A stretch of DNA of 14,672 bases from DATARH01 sp046724035 (GTDB taxonomy: Bacteria > Pseudomonadota > Alphaproteobacteria > ATCC43930 > CGMCC-115725). Shown here one piece after another: positions 6,890 through 13,730 of the stretch. Position numbers and translations under genes: made by a program. The DNA lies in contig JBKOVT010000144.1 in the NCBI GenBank assembly GCA_046724035.1, positions 1 through 14,672 of the forward strand. The letters run 5' to 3'. Position 1 is the stretch's first letter. Each line of letters opens with the position of its first letter. The notes beneath the pieces are model-generated. The model was not told where the DNA came from and did no database searches. It was given only the letters and a program-made list of their open reading frames with translations.

Positions 6890-7213
6890 ATGGCCTTCTA
6901 TGAATTGCGGCAATACAAGGTCCGCCCCGGCAAGATGCAGGAATGGCTCAAGGTCATGGAACAGGAGATCATCCCGTTCCAGGTCGCCAAGGGCATGGTG
7001 ATCACCGGCAGCTTCCGCGGCGAGGCCGATGATTCCATATATGTGTGGCTGCGCCGGTTCGAGAGCGAGGCGCAACGCGAGGCGCTCTACAAGGCGGTCT
7101 ATGAGAGCGACCATTGGAAAAAAGAGATCGCGCCGCGCATCCCCGACCTGCTCGACCGCGAGAAGATGGTCGTCACCCGCATCGTCCCGACCGCCCGCTC
7201 GACCGTGCAGTAA
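6890..7213 (+). CDS. NIPSNAP family protein
   Basis: This is a small 107-residue protein formed by a single NIPSNAP domain, a dimeric ferredoxin-like (alpha+beta) fold. The opening MAFYELRQYKVRPGKMQEWL is the family signature (Y-E-x-R-x-Y, then a G-x-x-x-x-W/F helix). It continues with IIPFQVAKGMVITGSFRGE, the strand IYVWLRRFES, and YESDHWKKEIAPRIPDLL, and ends with a strand MVVTRIVP. The biochemical role of bacterial NIPSNAP proteins is not established, so no reaction is proposed. There is no signal peptide or membrane segment, so it should be cytosolic. It is the only plus-strand gene here, with its own promoter candidate, and sits between the rpsB operon and dnaE. There is no obvious functional tie to either. 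Confidence 0.88.
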   Translation: MAFYELRQYKVRPGKMQEWLKVMEQEIIPFQVAKGMVITGSFRGEADDSIYVWLRRFESEAQREALYKAVYESDHWKKEIAPRIPDLLDREKMVVTRIVPTARSTVQ

Positions 7214-7239
7214 GCCGCGAAACCTGCGCTATCGCCCGA

Positions 7240-7263
7240 GGCCGGGCTTGTCGCGGCCCGGCC
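7240..7263. terminator. Strong stem-loop between converging NIPSNAP and dnaE genes
   Basis: A perfect 8-bp stem (GGCCGGGC with GCCCGGCC) closes an 8-base TTGTCGCG loop. It lies 27 bases after the NIPSNAP stop and 80 bases beyond the dnaE stop. It lacks a T-run on either side, so it is not a textbook intrinsic terminator. In GC-rich alphaproteobacteria it could still act as a bidirectional transcript end or 3' stabiliser. The rest of the 130-base gap (7214-7343) shows nothing clear beyond a weaker pairing near 7316-7341. Confidence 0.4.
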
Positions 7264-7343
7264 ATCCACGGCTTCGACGCAACAAGTCAGTGACTAAACC
7301 CGTGAAGCCCGCAATGAGCCCCGGCAAGGGGTGTTTGGCTCGG

Positions 7344-10300
7344 TCAAATATCGTGGACATCGATGATGCCGGGCAGCGATTTTACCGCGGCGCGGATCTT
7401 CGGATCGATGCGGAAGCCGCCGGGGAGAGCCATCTCGATCTCGCGGCTCGGCAGGTCGAGAACGATCGTGACGCGGCCGCGCCCGCCCGCCTCGCGGCTG
7501 ATGACGCTCTTGAGGCGCGGCAACGCCTCGGCCTCGGCCACGAAGATGCGTAGCCCCGCCGCCGCCTGCGCGACGATCGTATCCAGCGGCTCGATTTTCT
7601 GCACGGTGAGGCGCAGGTTCTCTTCCTCGCGGCGGACATCGACGGTAACGACAAGCGGCTGACCGCCCTCGAGCACACCACGCGTCTGCGCCAAGACCTC
7701 GGAGAAGACGGTTACTTCGAACGCGCCCGAGTTGTCCGACAATTGCACGAAGGCAAACCGGTTGCCGCGCGCCGAGGTGCGCTCTTTTTTGCCGATCACG
7801 ATGCCGGCGAGGCGGAAGCGCGTCGAGCCATTCGCGGCGAGGGCAACCGGCAGATCGACCCAGCGGAGAACACCGGCGCGCTCCAGGCTTTTGGCATAGG
7901 GGTCGAGCGGGTGGCTCGACAGATAGAAGCCGATCGCGTCGAACTCGTGCTGCAGGCGCTCGACCGGCGGCCAGTCCGCGACGACCGGCAATGACGGGCG
8001 CGCCGCGAAGCCGGGATCGACGCCTGCAAACAGGTTCTCCTGTTTTGTCACGCGCTCCTCGGCGGCGCGGCTCGCTTGGCGCAGCAAGAGATCGGCGGCG
8101 GCGAAGCTCTGCGCGCGGTTCGGATTGAGACATTCGAAGGCGCCAGCCTTGACGAGATTTTCGAACTGCCGGCGATTGAAGCTTTTCGTATCGAGCCGGC
8201 GCGCAAAATCGAACAGATCCTTGTAGGGGCCATGCGCGGCGCGCTCGGCAACGAGTTCGCGCATCGCCTGCTGACCGACGCCTTTGACGGCAGCGAGCGC
8301 ATAGCGGATGGCGGGCTTACCAGTCTTGGGATCGGCTTCGACTGAGAAAGCAACCTCCGAACGGTTGATGTCAGGCGGCAGCAGCGCAATGCCGAGCCGG
8401 CCTAACTCCTGCCGGAAATGATTGAGCTTGTCGGTATTGCCGAGATCGAGCGTCATCGACGCGGCAAGAAACTCGACCGGGTAATTGGCTTTCAGGTAGG
8501 CCGTCTGATATGCGACCAGCCCATAGGCCGCGGCATGCGATTTGTTGAAGCCGTAGCCGGCGAATTTCGCCATTTGGTCGAAGATCTGCTCGGCCTTGCC
8601 GGGCGCGACGCCGCGCGCGACAGCGCCCTCGACGAAGCTCTTGCGCTGGGCGTCCATCTCGGACTGGATCTTCTTCCCCATCGCGCGGCGCAGCAGGTCG
8701 GCGCCGCCCAGCGTGTAGCCCGCGAGCACCTGCGCGATCTGCATGACCTGTTCCTGATAGATCATGATCCCGTGGGTTTCCTTCAGGATGTCCACGAGCG
8801 CTGGGTGCAGGTAATCGGGCTTCTCTTCGCCGTGCTTTACCGCGATGTAACGCGGGATGTTCTCCATCGGGCCGGGCCGATAGAGCGCGTTCATCGCGAT
8901 GATGTCTTCGAACCGGTTCGGCTGCAGCTTGCGCAGGTAGTCGCGCATGCCCGAACTTTCCAACTGGAACACGCCGACCGTGTCGCCGCGGGACAGCAAT
9001 TCGAAGGTTTTTGGATCGTCGAGCGGCAGGTTGGAGAGATCGAGCTCGACGTCGCGCGCCATTAAGAGATCGAAGCAGCGCGCCAACACGGTCAGCGTCT
9101 TCAGGCCTAGGAAGTCGAATTTGACCAAGCCCGCCAGCTCGACCCATTTCATGTTGAACTGGGTCACCGGCATGTCGGAACGCGGGTCGCGGTACATCGG
9201 CACCAGCTCGCGCAACGGCCGGTCGCCGATGACGACCCCCGCGGCATGTGTCGAGGCGTGGCGGTAAAGGCCTTCCAGCCGCAGCGCTGTCGTCAACAGC
9301 CGGGCCACGGCCTCGTCGCTGTCACGCGCCGCTTGCAATTGCGGCTCGCTCCGGATCGCCTTGTCCAGGCTGACAGGATGCGCCGGGTTGTACGGCACGA
9401 GCTTGGCGATCCGGTCGACCTGTCCATAAGGCATGGCAAGCACCCGGCCGACATCGCGCAACACGGCGCGCGCCTGCAGCTTGCCGAAGGTGATGATCTG
9501 CGCGACGCGGTCGCGGCCGTATTTCTGCTGGACGTAGCGGATGACCTCATCGCGCCGGTCCTGGCAGAAATCGATGTCGAAATCCGGCATCGACACGCGT
9601 TCGGGATTGAGAAAGCGCTCGAACAGCAGTCCAAAACGCAACGGGTCGAGATCGGTGATCGTGAGGGCCCAGGCGACGACCGAGCCGGCACCCGAGCCGC
9701 GCCCCGGCCCGACCGGGATGCCCTGCCGCTTCGCCCATTGGATGAAATCGGCGACGATCAGGAAATAGCCGGCGAACCCGGTCTTGACGATCATGTCGAG
9801 CTCGAATTCGAGACGCTCGCGGTAGGGCCGCAACGCCTCGTCGTCTGCCCCGGCGAAAGCGGGGCTGGCGTGACGCGCGGCAAGCCCCTCGCGCGCCGCG
9901 GTGCGCACCGCGCTAACTTCGTCCTCACCGGCAGGCAGCGGGAAGGCCGGCAGGATCGGCTTGCGAGACTGTGGGATAAAGGCGCAGCGCCGGGCGATGA
10001 CCAGTGTGTTGTCGCAGGCTTCCGGCAGATCGGCGAACAATGCCCGCATCTCTTCCGCCGGTCGGAAGAAATGTTCCGGGGTCAGGCGCCGCCGGTCGTC
10101 GTCCGCGACGATGCGACCCTGCGCGATGCACATGAGGGCGTCATGCGCCTCGTAAAAATCGCGGTCAGGGAAATAGGCGTCGTTCGTCGCAACGAGCGGC
10201 AAGTCATGCGCATAGGCGAGATCGACCAGGCCGGTCTCGCTGCGCAATTCCTCGGGCGAGCCGTGGCGCTGCAGTTCGATGTAGAGCCGGCCGGGAAAAA

Positions 10301-10841
10301 TCTCCTTTAGCGCGGCGAGCGCGGCTTCTGCGGCCTCGGTTTGGCCTTCGGCGAGCGGACGTCCGACGGGGCCGCCTGCGCCACCGGCAAGGCAGATCAG
10401 CCCGTCGCTTTCCTGGGCGAGATCGGCCAGCGCCACCGAAGGCTCCCCGCCTTCCTCGCCATCGAGAAAGGCACGGCTGACGAGGCTAAGCAGATTGCGG
10501 TAGCCGGTCTCGCTCTGGACCAAGAGCACGAGGCGGTCTGGCTCGCCATGTCCATTTGGGGCATGCCCATGGCCGTTGCCATTGCCGTTTGCGGCGCGGC
10601 CGTTGCGCCCGCTCGCATTCGGTGCGAGCGCGATCTCACAGCCGATGATCGGCTGGACGCCGGCTTCGGCGCAGGCAATGGCGAATTCGAGCGCGCCGAA
10701 CAGATTGCCGCTGTCGGTGATCGCGACTGCCGGCATCGCCTCACCGCGGCACAGCTGAACCAGCTCCTTGATTTTGATGGCGCCGGCCGACAGCGAATAG
10801 GCGCTGTGCACCCGGAGATGGATAAAATCGGCGAGCGGCAT
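7344..10841 (-). CDS. dnaE: DNA polymerase III alpha subunit
   Basis: DnaE is the catalytic subunit of the replicative polymerase. The 1165-residue protein fits the DnaE1 class (E. coli 1160). An N-terminal PHP domain covers about 1-290 (HLRVHSAYS at 8-16, TDSGNLFGALEF at 42-53). The palm has GPGRGSGAGSVVAWAL (378-393) and catalytic aspartates D422 and D424 in PDFDIDF, with the third, D576, in LVKFDFLGL. Further on are the fingers block YRHASTHAAGVVIGD and the helix-hairpin-helix and tau/beta-binding C-terminal region, with an OB fold at about 1005-1080 (FRLAGIVIGKKERTS, FAFVQLSDNSGAFEV). An in-frame TGA 30 bases upstream and no other start codon in between fix the ATG. It has only a weak ribosome binding site. 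A Gly/Asn/His-rich insertion lies at about 75-101. No 3'-5' exonuclease domain is present, so proofreading would rely on DnaQ. Confidence 0.98.
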   Translation of the reverse strand: MPLADFIHLRVHSAYSLSAGAIKIKELVQLCRGEAMPAVAITDSGNLFGALEFAIACAEAGVQPIIGCEIALAPNASGRNGRAANGNGNGHGHAPNGHGEPDRLVLLVQSETGYRNLLSLVSRAFLDGEEGGEPSVALADLAQESDGLICLAGGAGGPVGRPLAEGQTEAAEAALAALKEIFPGRLYIELQRHGSPEELRSETGLVDLAYAHDLPLVATNDAYFPDRDFYEAHDALMCIAQGRIVADDDRRRLTPEHFFRPAEEMRALFADLPEACDNTLVIARRCAFIPQSRKPILPAFPLPAGEDEVSAVRTAAREGLAARHASPAFAGADDEALRPYRERLEFELDMIVKTGFAGYFLIVADFIQWAKRQGIPVGPGRGSGAGSVVAWALTITDLDPLRFGLLFERFLNPERVSMPDFDIDFCQDRRDEVIRYVQQKYGRDRVAQIITFGKLQARAVLRDVGRVLAMPYGQVDRIAKLVPYNPAHPVSLDKAIRSEPQLQAARDSDEAVARLLTTALRLEGLYRHASTHAAGVVIGDRPLRELVPMYRDPRSDMPVTQFNMKWVELAGLVKFDFLGLKTLTVLARCFDLLMARDVELDLSNLPLDDPKTFELLSRGDTVGVFQLESSGMRDYLRKLQPNRFEDIIAMNALYRPGPMENIPRYIAVKHGEEKPDYLHPALVDILKETHGIMIYQEQVMQIAQVLAGYTLGGADLLRRAMGKKIQSEMDAQRKSFVEGAVARGVAPGKAEQIFDQMAKFAGYGFNKSHAAAYGLVAYQTAYLKANYPVEFLAASMTLDLGNTDKLNHFRQELGRLGIALLPPDINRSEVAFSVEADPKTGKPAIRYALAAVKGVGQQAMRELVAERAAHGPYKDLFDFARRLDTKSFNRRQFENLVKAGAFECLNPNRAQSFAAADLLLRQASRAAEERVTKQENLFAGVDPGFAARPSLPVVADWPPVERLQHEFDAIGFYLSSHPLDPYAKSLERAGVLRWVDLPVALAANGSTRFRLAGIVIGKKERTSARGNRFAFVQLSDNSGAFEVTVFSEVLAQTRGVLEGGQPLVVTVDVRREEENLRLTVQKIEPLDTIVAQAAAGLRIFVAEAEALPRLKSVISREAGGRGRVTIVLDLPSREIEMALPGGFRIDPKIRAAVKSLPGIIDVHDI
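10539..10619 (-). other. Gly/Asn/His-rich insertion in the DnaE PHP domain
   Basis: Codons 75-101 of dnaE encode a low-complexity linker (NGNGNGHGHAPNGHG at 85-99) between PHP strands IIGCEIALAP and RLVLLVQSE. At this point E. coli DnaE has a clearly shorter connection. It is probably a flexible surface loop. The DNA is locally repetitive, made of GGC/AAC/CAT-type codons, and may have grown by slippage. Confidence 0.7.
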
Positions 10842-10893
10842 GGCGTTTCTAGCAAGTTTGGCCCGACCTCAAGATAGGCATGGCGAAGGAACG

Positions 10894-10922
10894 AATACAC
10901 GCTCCTCTCGCCGGGCTTACAA
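10894..10922 (-). promoter_or_regulatory. Candidate dnaE promoter
   Basis: On the minus strand, TTGTAA (10922-10917) is followed after 17 bases by TGTATT (10899-10894), each 4 of 6 to the sigma-70 consensus. It lies about 53 bases before the dnaE ATG, in the 154-base gap after the unknown gene. Directly upstream sits the 12-base palindrome CCGCCGCGGCGG (10927-10938). dnaE may instead be read through from the genes before it. Confidence 0.35.
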
Positions 10923-10995
10923 GATGCCGCCGCGGCGGTGAGGGCGTCAGAGTTTGTCGCCTCGGCTCGCCTCGAATCGGTAGTACGCCCACCCG

Positions 10996-11586
10996 CTATG
11001 GTTGCGCCAGAGGCGCCTCCGGGGTCTCGCTGTCATCGACCGGGTTGGGGTGCTGCAGCTCAAAGCCGATCGGGAGTTTCTCGACGCCTTCCCAGGGCTT
11101 GGTCGCCAACAGTCGGCGCACCATCCCGATCATGTGGTCGAACAGCGGTTTCCTGTCGCTCTCCCGCGGCGGCGAGATGCGGAACTCCTGAAACCCGTCA
11201 TCGAGCAGCTGTACCTGCCAGACGCCACCGCGCGCTTTGAGCCGCAGAAAGAAGACGAGCTGCTGCTTCGGGAAAGTCTCCAAGTCGCGGTCCAAGGTCA
11301 GCGACATCGCGAACCGCCAGAAACCATCGGGCTCCCGAGTCAGAATGTCGTTCTGCGACTCCGGCTGCACAGCGGTGGGCACGCCCTCCGGGATCTGGAA
11401 CGAGAGGAGATGGACATAGGGCCGGCGGGTTTCGCCATCGGGGTCGGCATAGGTTTCCGGCGCGCCAATATGTTCTCGGAACGAATGCGCGAGCTCCTGG
11501 GCCGCGCCGAGCGAGTTGCGGGCATATTCGCGATAGGTTTCCTGCGAGGCGCGATAGGCGATCCGCAGATCGTCGTAAATGCTCAT
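10996..11586 (-). CDS. Conserved-looking protein of unknown function (196 residues)
   Basis: I do not recognise this family. The start is well supported: GGGGAG lies 6 bases before the ATG. The protein has no signal peptide and no membrane segment, so it is probably cytosolic. The first 40 residues look helical and charged (MSIYDDLRIAYRASQETYREYARNS). A middle part has alternating hydrophobic residues suggesting beta-strands (YVHLLSFQIP, GFWRFAMSLTLDRD, QQLVFFLRLKARGGVWQVQLLDD). Then comes a helix (DHMIGMVRRLLATKPWEGVEKL), and the end is a Pro/Asp/Glu-rich tail (NPVDDSETPEAPLAQP). The composition and codon pattern look like those of a real gene, and the opposite-strand frame here reads as a low-quality shadow. 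It lies 82 bases after the Sel1 gene and 154 before dnaE, in the same direction, and might share a transcript with either. Confidence 0.8.
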   Translation of the reverse strand: MSIYDDLRIAYRASQETYREYARNSLGAAQELAHSFREHIGAPETYADPDGETRRPYVHLLSFQIPEGVPTAVQPESQNDILTREPDGFWRFAMSLTLDRDLETFPKQQLVFFLRLKARGGVWQVQLLDDGFQEFRISPPRESDRKPLFDHMIGMVRRLLATKPWEGVEKLPIGFELQHPNPVDDSETPEAPLAQP

Positions 11587-11668
11587 AACGTGCTCCCCGC
11601 GACAGGATGCCGGGCCGCCTCTAGGCTACGGCACGCAGCCGGACGTCCTCCAGCATGGTCGCGAGTAG

Positions 11669-12973
11669 CTATTGGATTTTACCGAGGCGCTCGAGGGCTT
11701 GGCGTGCGTTACCATTACCCAACGCATTGGCCTGACGATACCATTCAATCGCGTTCGCCTTATCCTCCGTCACACCAAGCCCATTCTCATAAAGCCACCC
11801 GACAGCGAACGCCGCGTCGATGTGTCCCCTATCTGCGGACTTGCGGAACCAATTCATTGCCTCACGGTAATCCTGGTCGACGCCTTGGCCCTTCTGATAA
11901 ATGAGACCGATTAGGTATTGTGCGTGGGCGTTGTCGCGCTCCGCCGCCATACGAAACCAGCGCAACGCCTCGGCGTAATCCTGCGCCACGCCGCAGCCGT
12001 CTCGGTACAGTATGCCGACACCGGTCTGCCCATCTAGGCTTCCCTGGTCCGCCGCCATGCGAAACCAATGCATCGCCTGAGTATAGTCCTTCGCGGTTCC
12101 TCGGCCGTGGTAGTAGGACAACCCGAGCTGATATTGGGCCTGCGCATAACCACGGTCGGCTGACCTGCTGAACCATTGCAGCGCCTTTACATAGTCCTGC
12201 TCGACGCCCTGGCCGTACCGGTAATGAAGGCCGATGTTGAATAGTGCGGCCGGATAGTCCTGGCTGGCGGCCTTTTGGAACCACTGCATCGCCTGTCGGT
12301 AATCACGCTCAACACCTTGGCCATAATAGTAAAGCAAGCCGATGCGGTTCTGCGCCGACGGGTTGCCGCGCTCGGCCGCCTTGCGATACCACTCCATCGC
12401 TTCGCCGTAATCGCGTGGAACACCCCAGCCGTTTTTGTAAAGCCAGCCGATATCGCTCTGTGCGCTGGTATTGCCCTGCTTCGCCGCCCTCTGAAACCAC
12501 AGCATCGCCTGTTCGTAATCTCGCGGAACGCCCTGTCCGTCACGATAAAGCACGCCGAGTGAATGCTGCGCGGCTGGATTGCCTCGTTCGGCGGCCTTGC
12601 GATACCACTTCGCCGATTCCGGATGATCGCGCGAGATGCCGGACGCACCTCGCGAATAGACCCATGCGAGCTGCAGCATCGCGCGGATCTCGCCCAGCTC
12701 CGCTGCCTCGCGCCACCACCTGGTCGCCTCCCTGTAGTCGTCGCGGTCTTTAGCGGCGAGGCCCTTCCGAAAGAGATCGTCCGCGGCGCCCGGCTTAGAC
12801 TCGGCGGAGGTAACAGCCGGCGGCTCGGCGGGCGCGGTCATGTCCCCTTCTTCCGCCGCGGCGAATGAGACGAAAGCGAGCACCGCGACGCTGAAGATCA
12901 CCGGAACAAGAGTGGTGCGTATCTGCCGAACCTGCCCGCCCACCGGCACGGCTGCCCGATATTTATCCCGCAT
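11669..12973 (-). CDS. Exported Sel1-repeat (SEL1-like TPR) protein
   Basis: This is a 434-residue solenoid protein likely to bind other proteins in the periplasm. The ribosome binding site GGAGG lies 6 bases before the ATG. The N-terminus has basic residues, then a hydrophobic stretch (TLVPVIFSVAVLAFVSFAAA, 21-40) and an AAA-EE junction, resembling a signal peptide cut near residue 40. If it is not cut, it would be a single membrane anchor. A short Pro/Ala/Ser linker follows. Residues 79-434 are ten Sel1 units: a degenerate first unit of 37 residues, eight exact 36-residue units (116-403), and a last one of 31. The unit pattern is DYxxAxxWFRxAAxxGxxxAQxxIGxLYxxGxGVxx. Sel1 proteins act as scaffolds in secretion, envelope and stress signalling; the partner here is unknown. 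It sits 64 bases after lolD, which suggests but does not prove co-transcription with the lipoprotein export genes. Confidence 0.92.
   Translation of the reverse strand: MRDKYRAAVPVGGQVRQIRTTLVPVIFSVAVLAFVSFAAAEEGDMTAPAEPPAVTSAESKPGAADDLFRKGLAAKDRDDYREATRWWREAAELGEIRAMLQLAWVYSRGASGISRDHPESAKWYRKAAERGNPAAQHSLGVLYRDGQGVPRDYEQAMLWFQRAAKQGNTSAQSDIGWLYKNGWGVPRDYGEAMEWYRKAAERGNPSAQNRIGLLYYYGQGVERDYRQAMQWFQKAASQDYPAALFNIGLHYRYGQGVEQDYVKALQWFSRSADRGYAQAQYQLGLSYYHGRGTAKDYTQAMHWFRMAADQGSLDGQTGVGILYRDGCGVAQDYAEALRWFRMAAERDNAHAQYLIGLIYQKGQGVDQDYREAMNWFRKSADRGHIDAAFAVGWLYENGLGVTEDKANAIEWYRQANALGNGNARQALERLGKIQ
11672..12739 (-). repeat. Tandem 108-base coding repeats (ten Sel1 units)
   Basis: The DNA repeats with a 108-base period (36 codons). 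Positions 12628 to 11765 hold eight units of exactly equal length with no insertion or deletion. A diverged unit lies on the 5' side and a shortened one on the 3' side. Units are clearly diverged from each other in sequence, so this is an old protein repeat and not a recent DNA expansion. Confidence 0.9.
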
Positions 12974-13037
12974 GGTCGGCCTCCAATCCGCTGGCGCGAC
13001 GCCTCGGTCTTTTCCACGCTAAAGGGTTTCGGCGCGG

Positions 13038-13730
13038 TTAATTTCCGGCGGATTTGAGCAGACCGTCCTCCAGCATGACCGTGCGGTCGAGACGGGCGGC
13101 GAGCTCGAGATTGTGCGTCGCAATCAGTGCGGCGAGGCCATGAGCGCGTACGATCTCGATTAGCGTCTCCATGACGCCCGCCGCCGTGGTGTGATCGAGA
13201 TTGCCCGTCGGCTCGTCGGCCAGCAGGATCTTGGGATCGTTGGCGAGCGCGCGCACGATCGCGACGCGCTGCTGCTCGCCCCCCGAGAGCCGCGCCGGGC
13301 GGTGCGCCAGCCGCTCCGCAAGGCCGACCCGGCCAAGCAATGCCTCGGCCTTGCGCCGGGCATCGGCGCGCCGGATGCCGCCGATCATCTGCGGCAGCAT
13401 GACGTTCTCGACGGCCGAGAATTCCGGCAGGAGGTGGTGAAATTGATAGACGAAGCCGAGCGCCCGTCGGCGCAGCATCGTGCGGTGCTCATCGGAAAGG
13501 GCCCCGCAATCGCGCCCCTCGATCAAGACGGCGCCGCCGCCGGGGCGCTCCAACAGGCCGGCGACATGCAGCATCGTCGATTTGCCGGCCCCTGATGGCC
13601 CGACCAGCGCGACGATTTCGCCGGGCGCAAGCATGAGGTCGACGCCGTTCAGCACCGCCAGCTCGACATTGCCCTGGCGAAACACCTTGCGCACGCCGCG
13701 CAATTCGAGCGCCGGCGGACGGTCGCTCAT
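13038..13730 (-). CDS. lolD: Lipoprotein-releasing system ATP-binding protein LolD
   Basis: LolD is the ATPase of the inner-membrane complex that extracts outer-membrane lipoproteins and hands them to LolA. The chosen ATG gives 230 residues, near E. coli LolD (233). Walker A GPSGAGKST is at 44-52, the LolD-type Q-loop block YQFHHLLPEFSAVENV at 95-110, signature LSGGEQQR at 148-155, Walker B ILLADEP at 168-174 with TGNLD after it, and the switch histidine in ATHN at 204-207. An upstream start at 13775 would add 15 residues lying within the permease gene. The ATG at 13730 overlaps the permease stop as ATGA, a typical coupled start, so I chose it. The QFHHLLPEF segment is specific for LolD among MacB-like ATPases. 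Confidence 0.96.
   Translation of the reverse strand: MSDRPPALELRGVRKVFRQGNVELAVLNGVDLMLAPGEIVALVGPSGAGKSTMLHVAGLLERPGGGAVLIEGRDCGALSDEHRTMLRRRALGFVYQFHHLLPEFSAVENVMLPQMIGGIRRADARRKAEALLGRVGLAERLAHRPARLSGGEQQRVAIVRALANDPKILLADEPTGNLDHTTAAGVMETLIEIVRAHGLAALIATHNLELAARLDRTVMLEDGLLKSAGN

Noticed and set aside
7316..7341. Possible hairpin just after the dnaE stop (GAGCC with GGCTC)
   Set aside because: Only 5 bp closed over a long loop with no U-run, so too weak to list as a terminator.
9246..10310. Plus-strand open frame of 354 codons opposite dnaE
   Set aside because: Antisense shadow of conserved dnaE codons; no recognisable motif and no ribosome binding site noted.
11002..11904. Plus-strand open frame of 300 codons opposite the unknown gene and the Sel1 3' end
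   Set aside because: It spans two minus-strand genes and their gap. The opposite strand has good ribosome binding sites and, in one case, clear Sel1 repeats, so this frame is a shadow.
11765..12628. Regular 108-base periodicity resembling a direct-repeat or CRISPR-like array
   Set aside because: The period equals 36 codons of the Sel1 motif, units are diverged and there are no unique spacers; it is protein-coding repeat structure.
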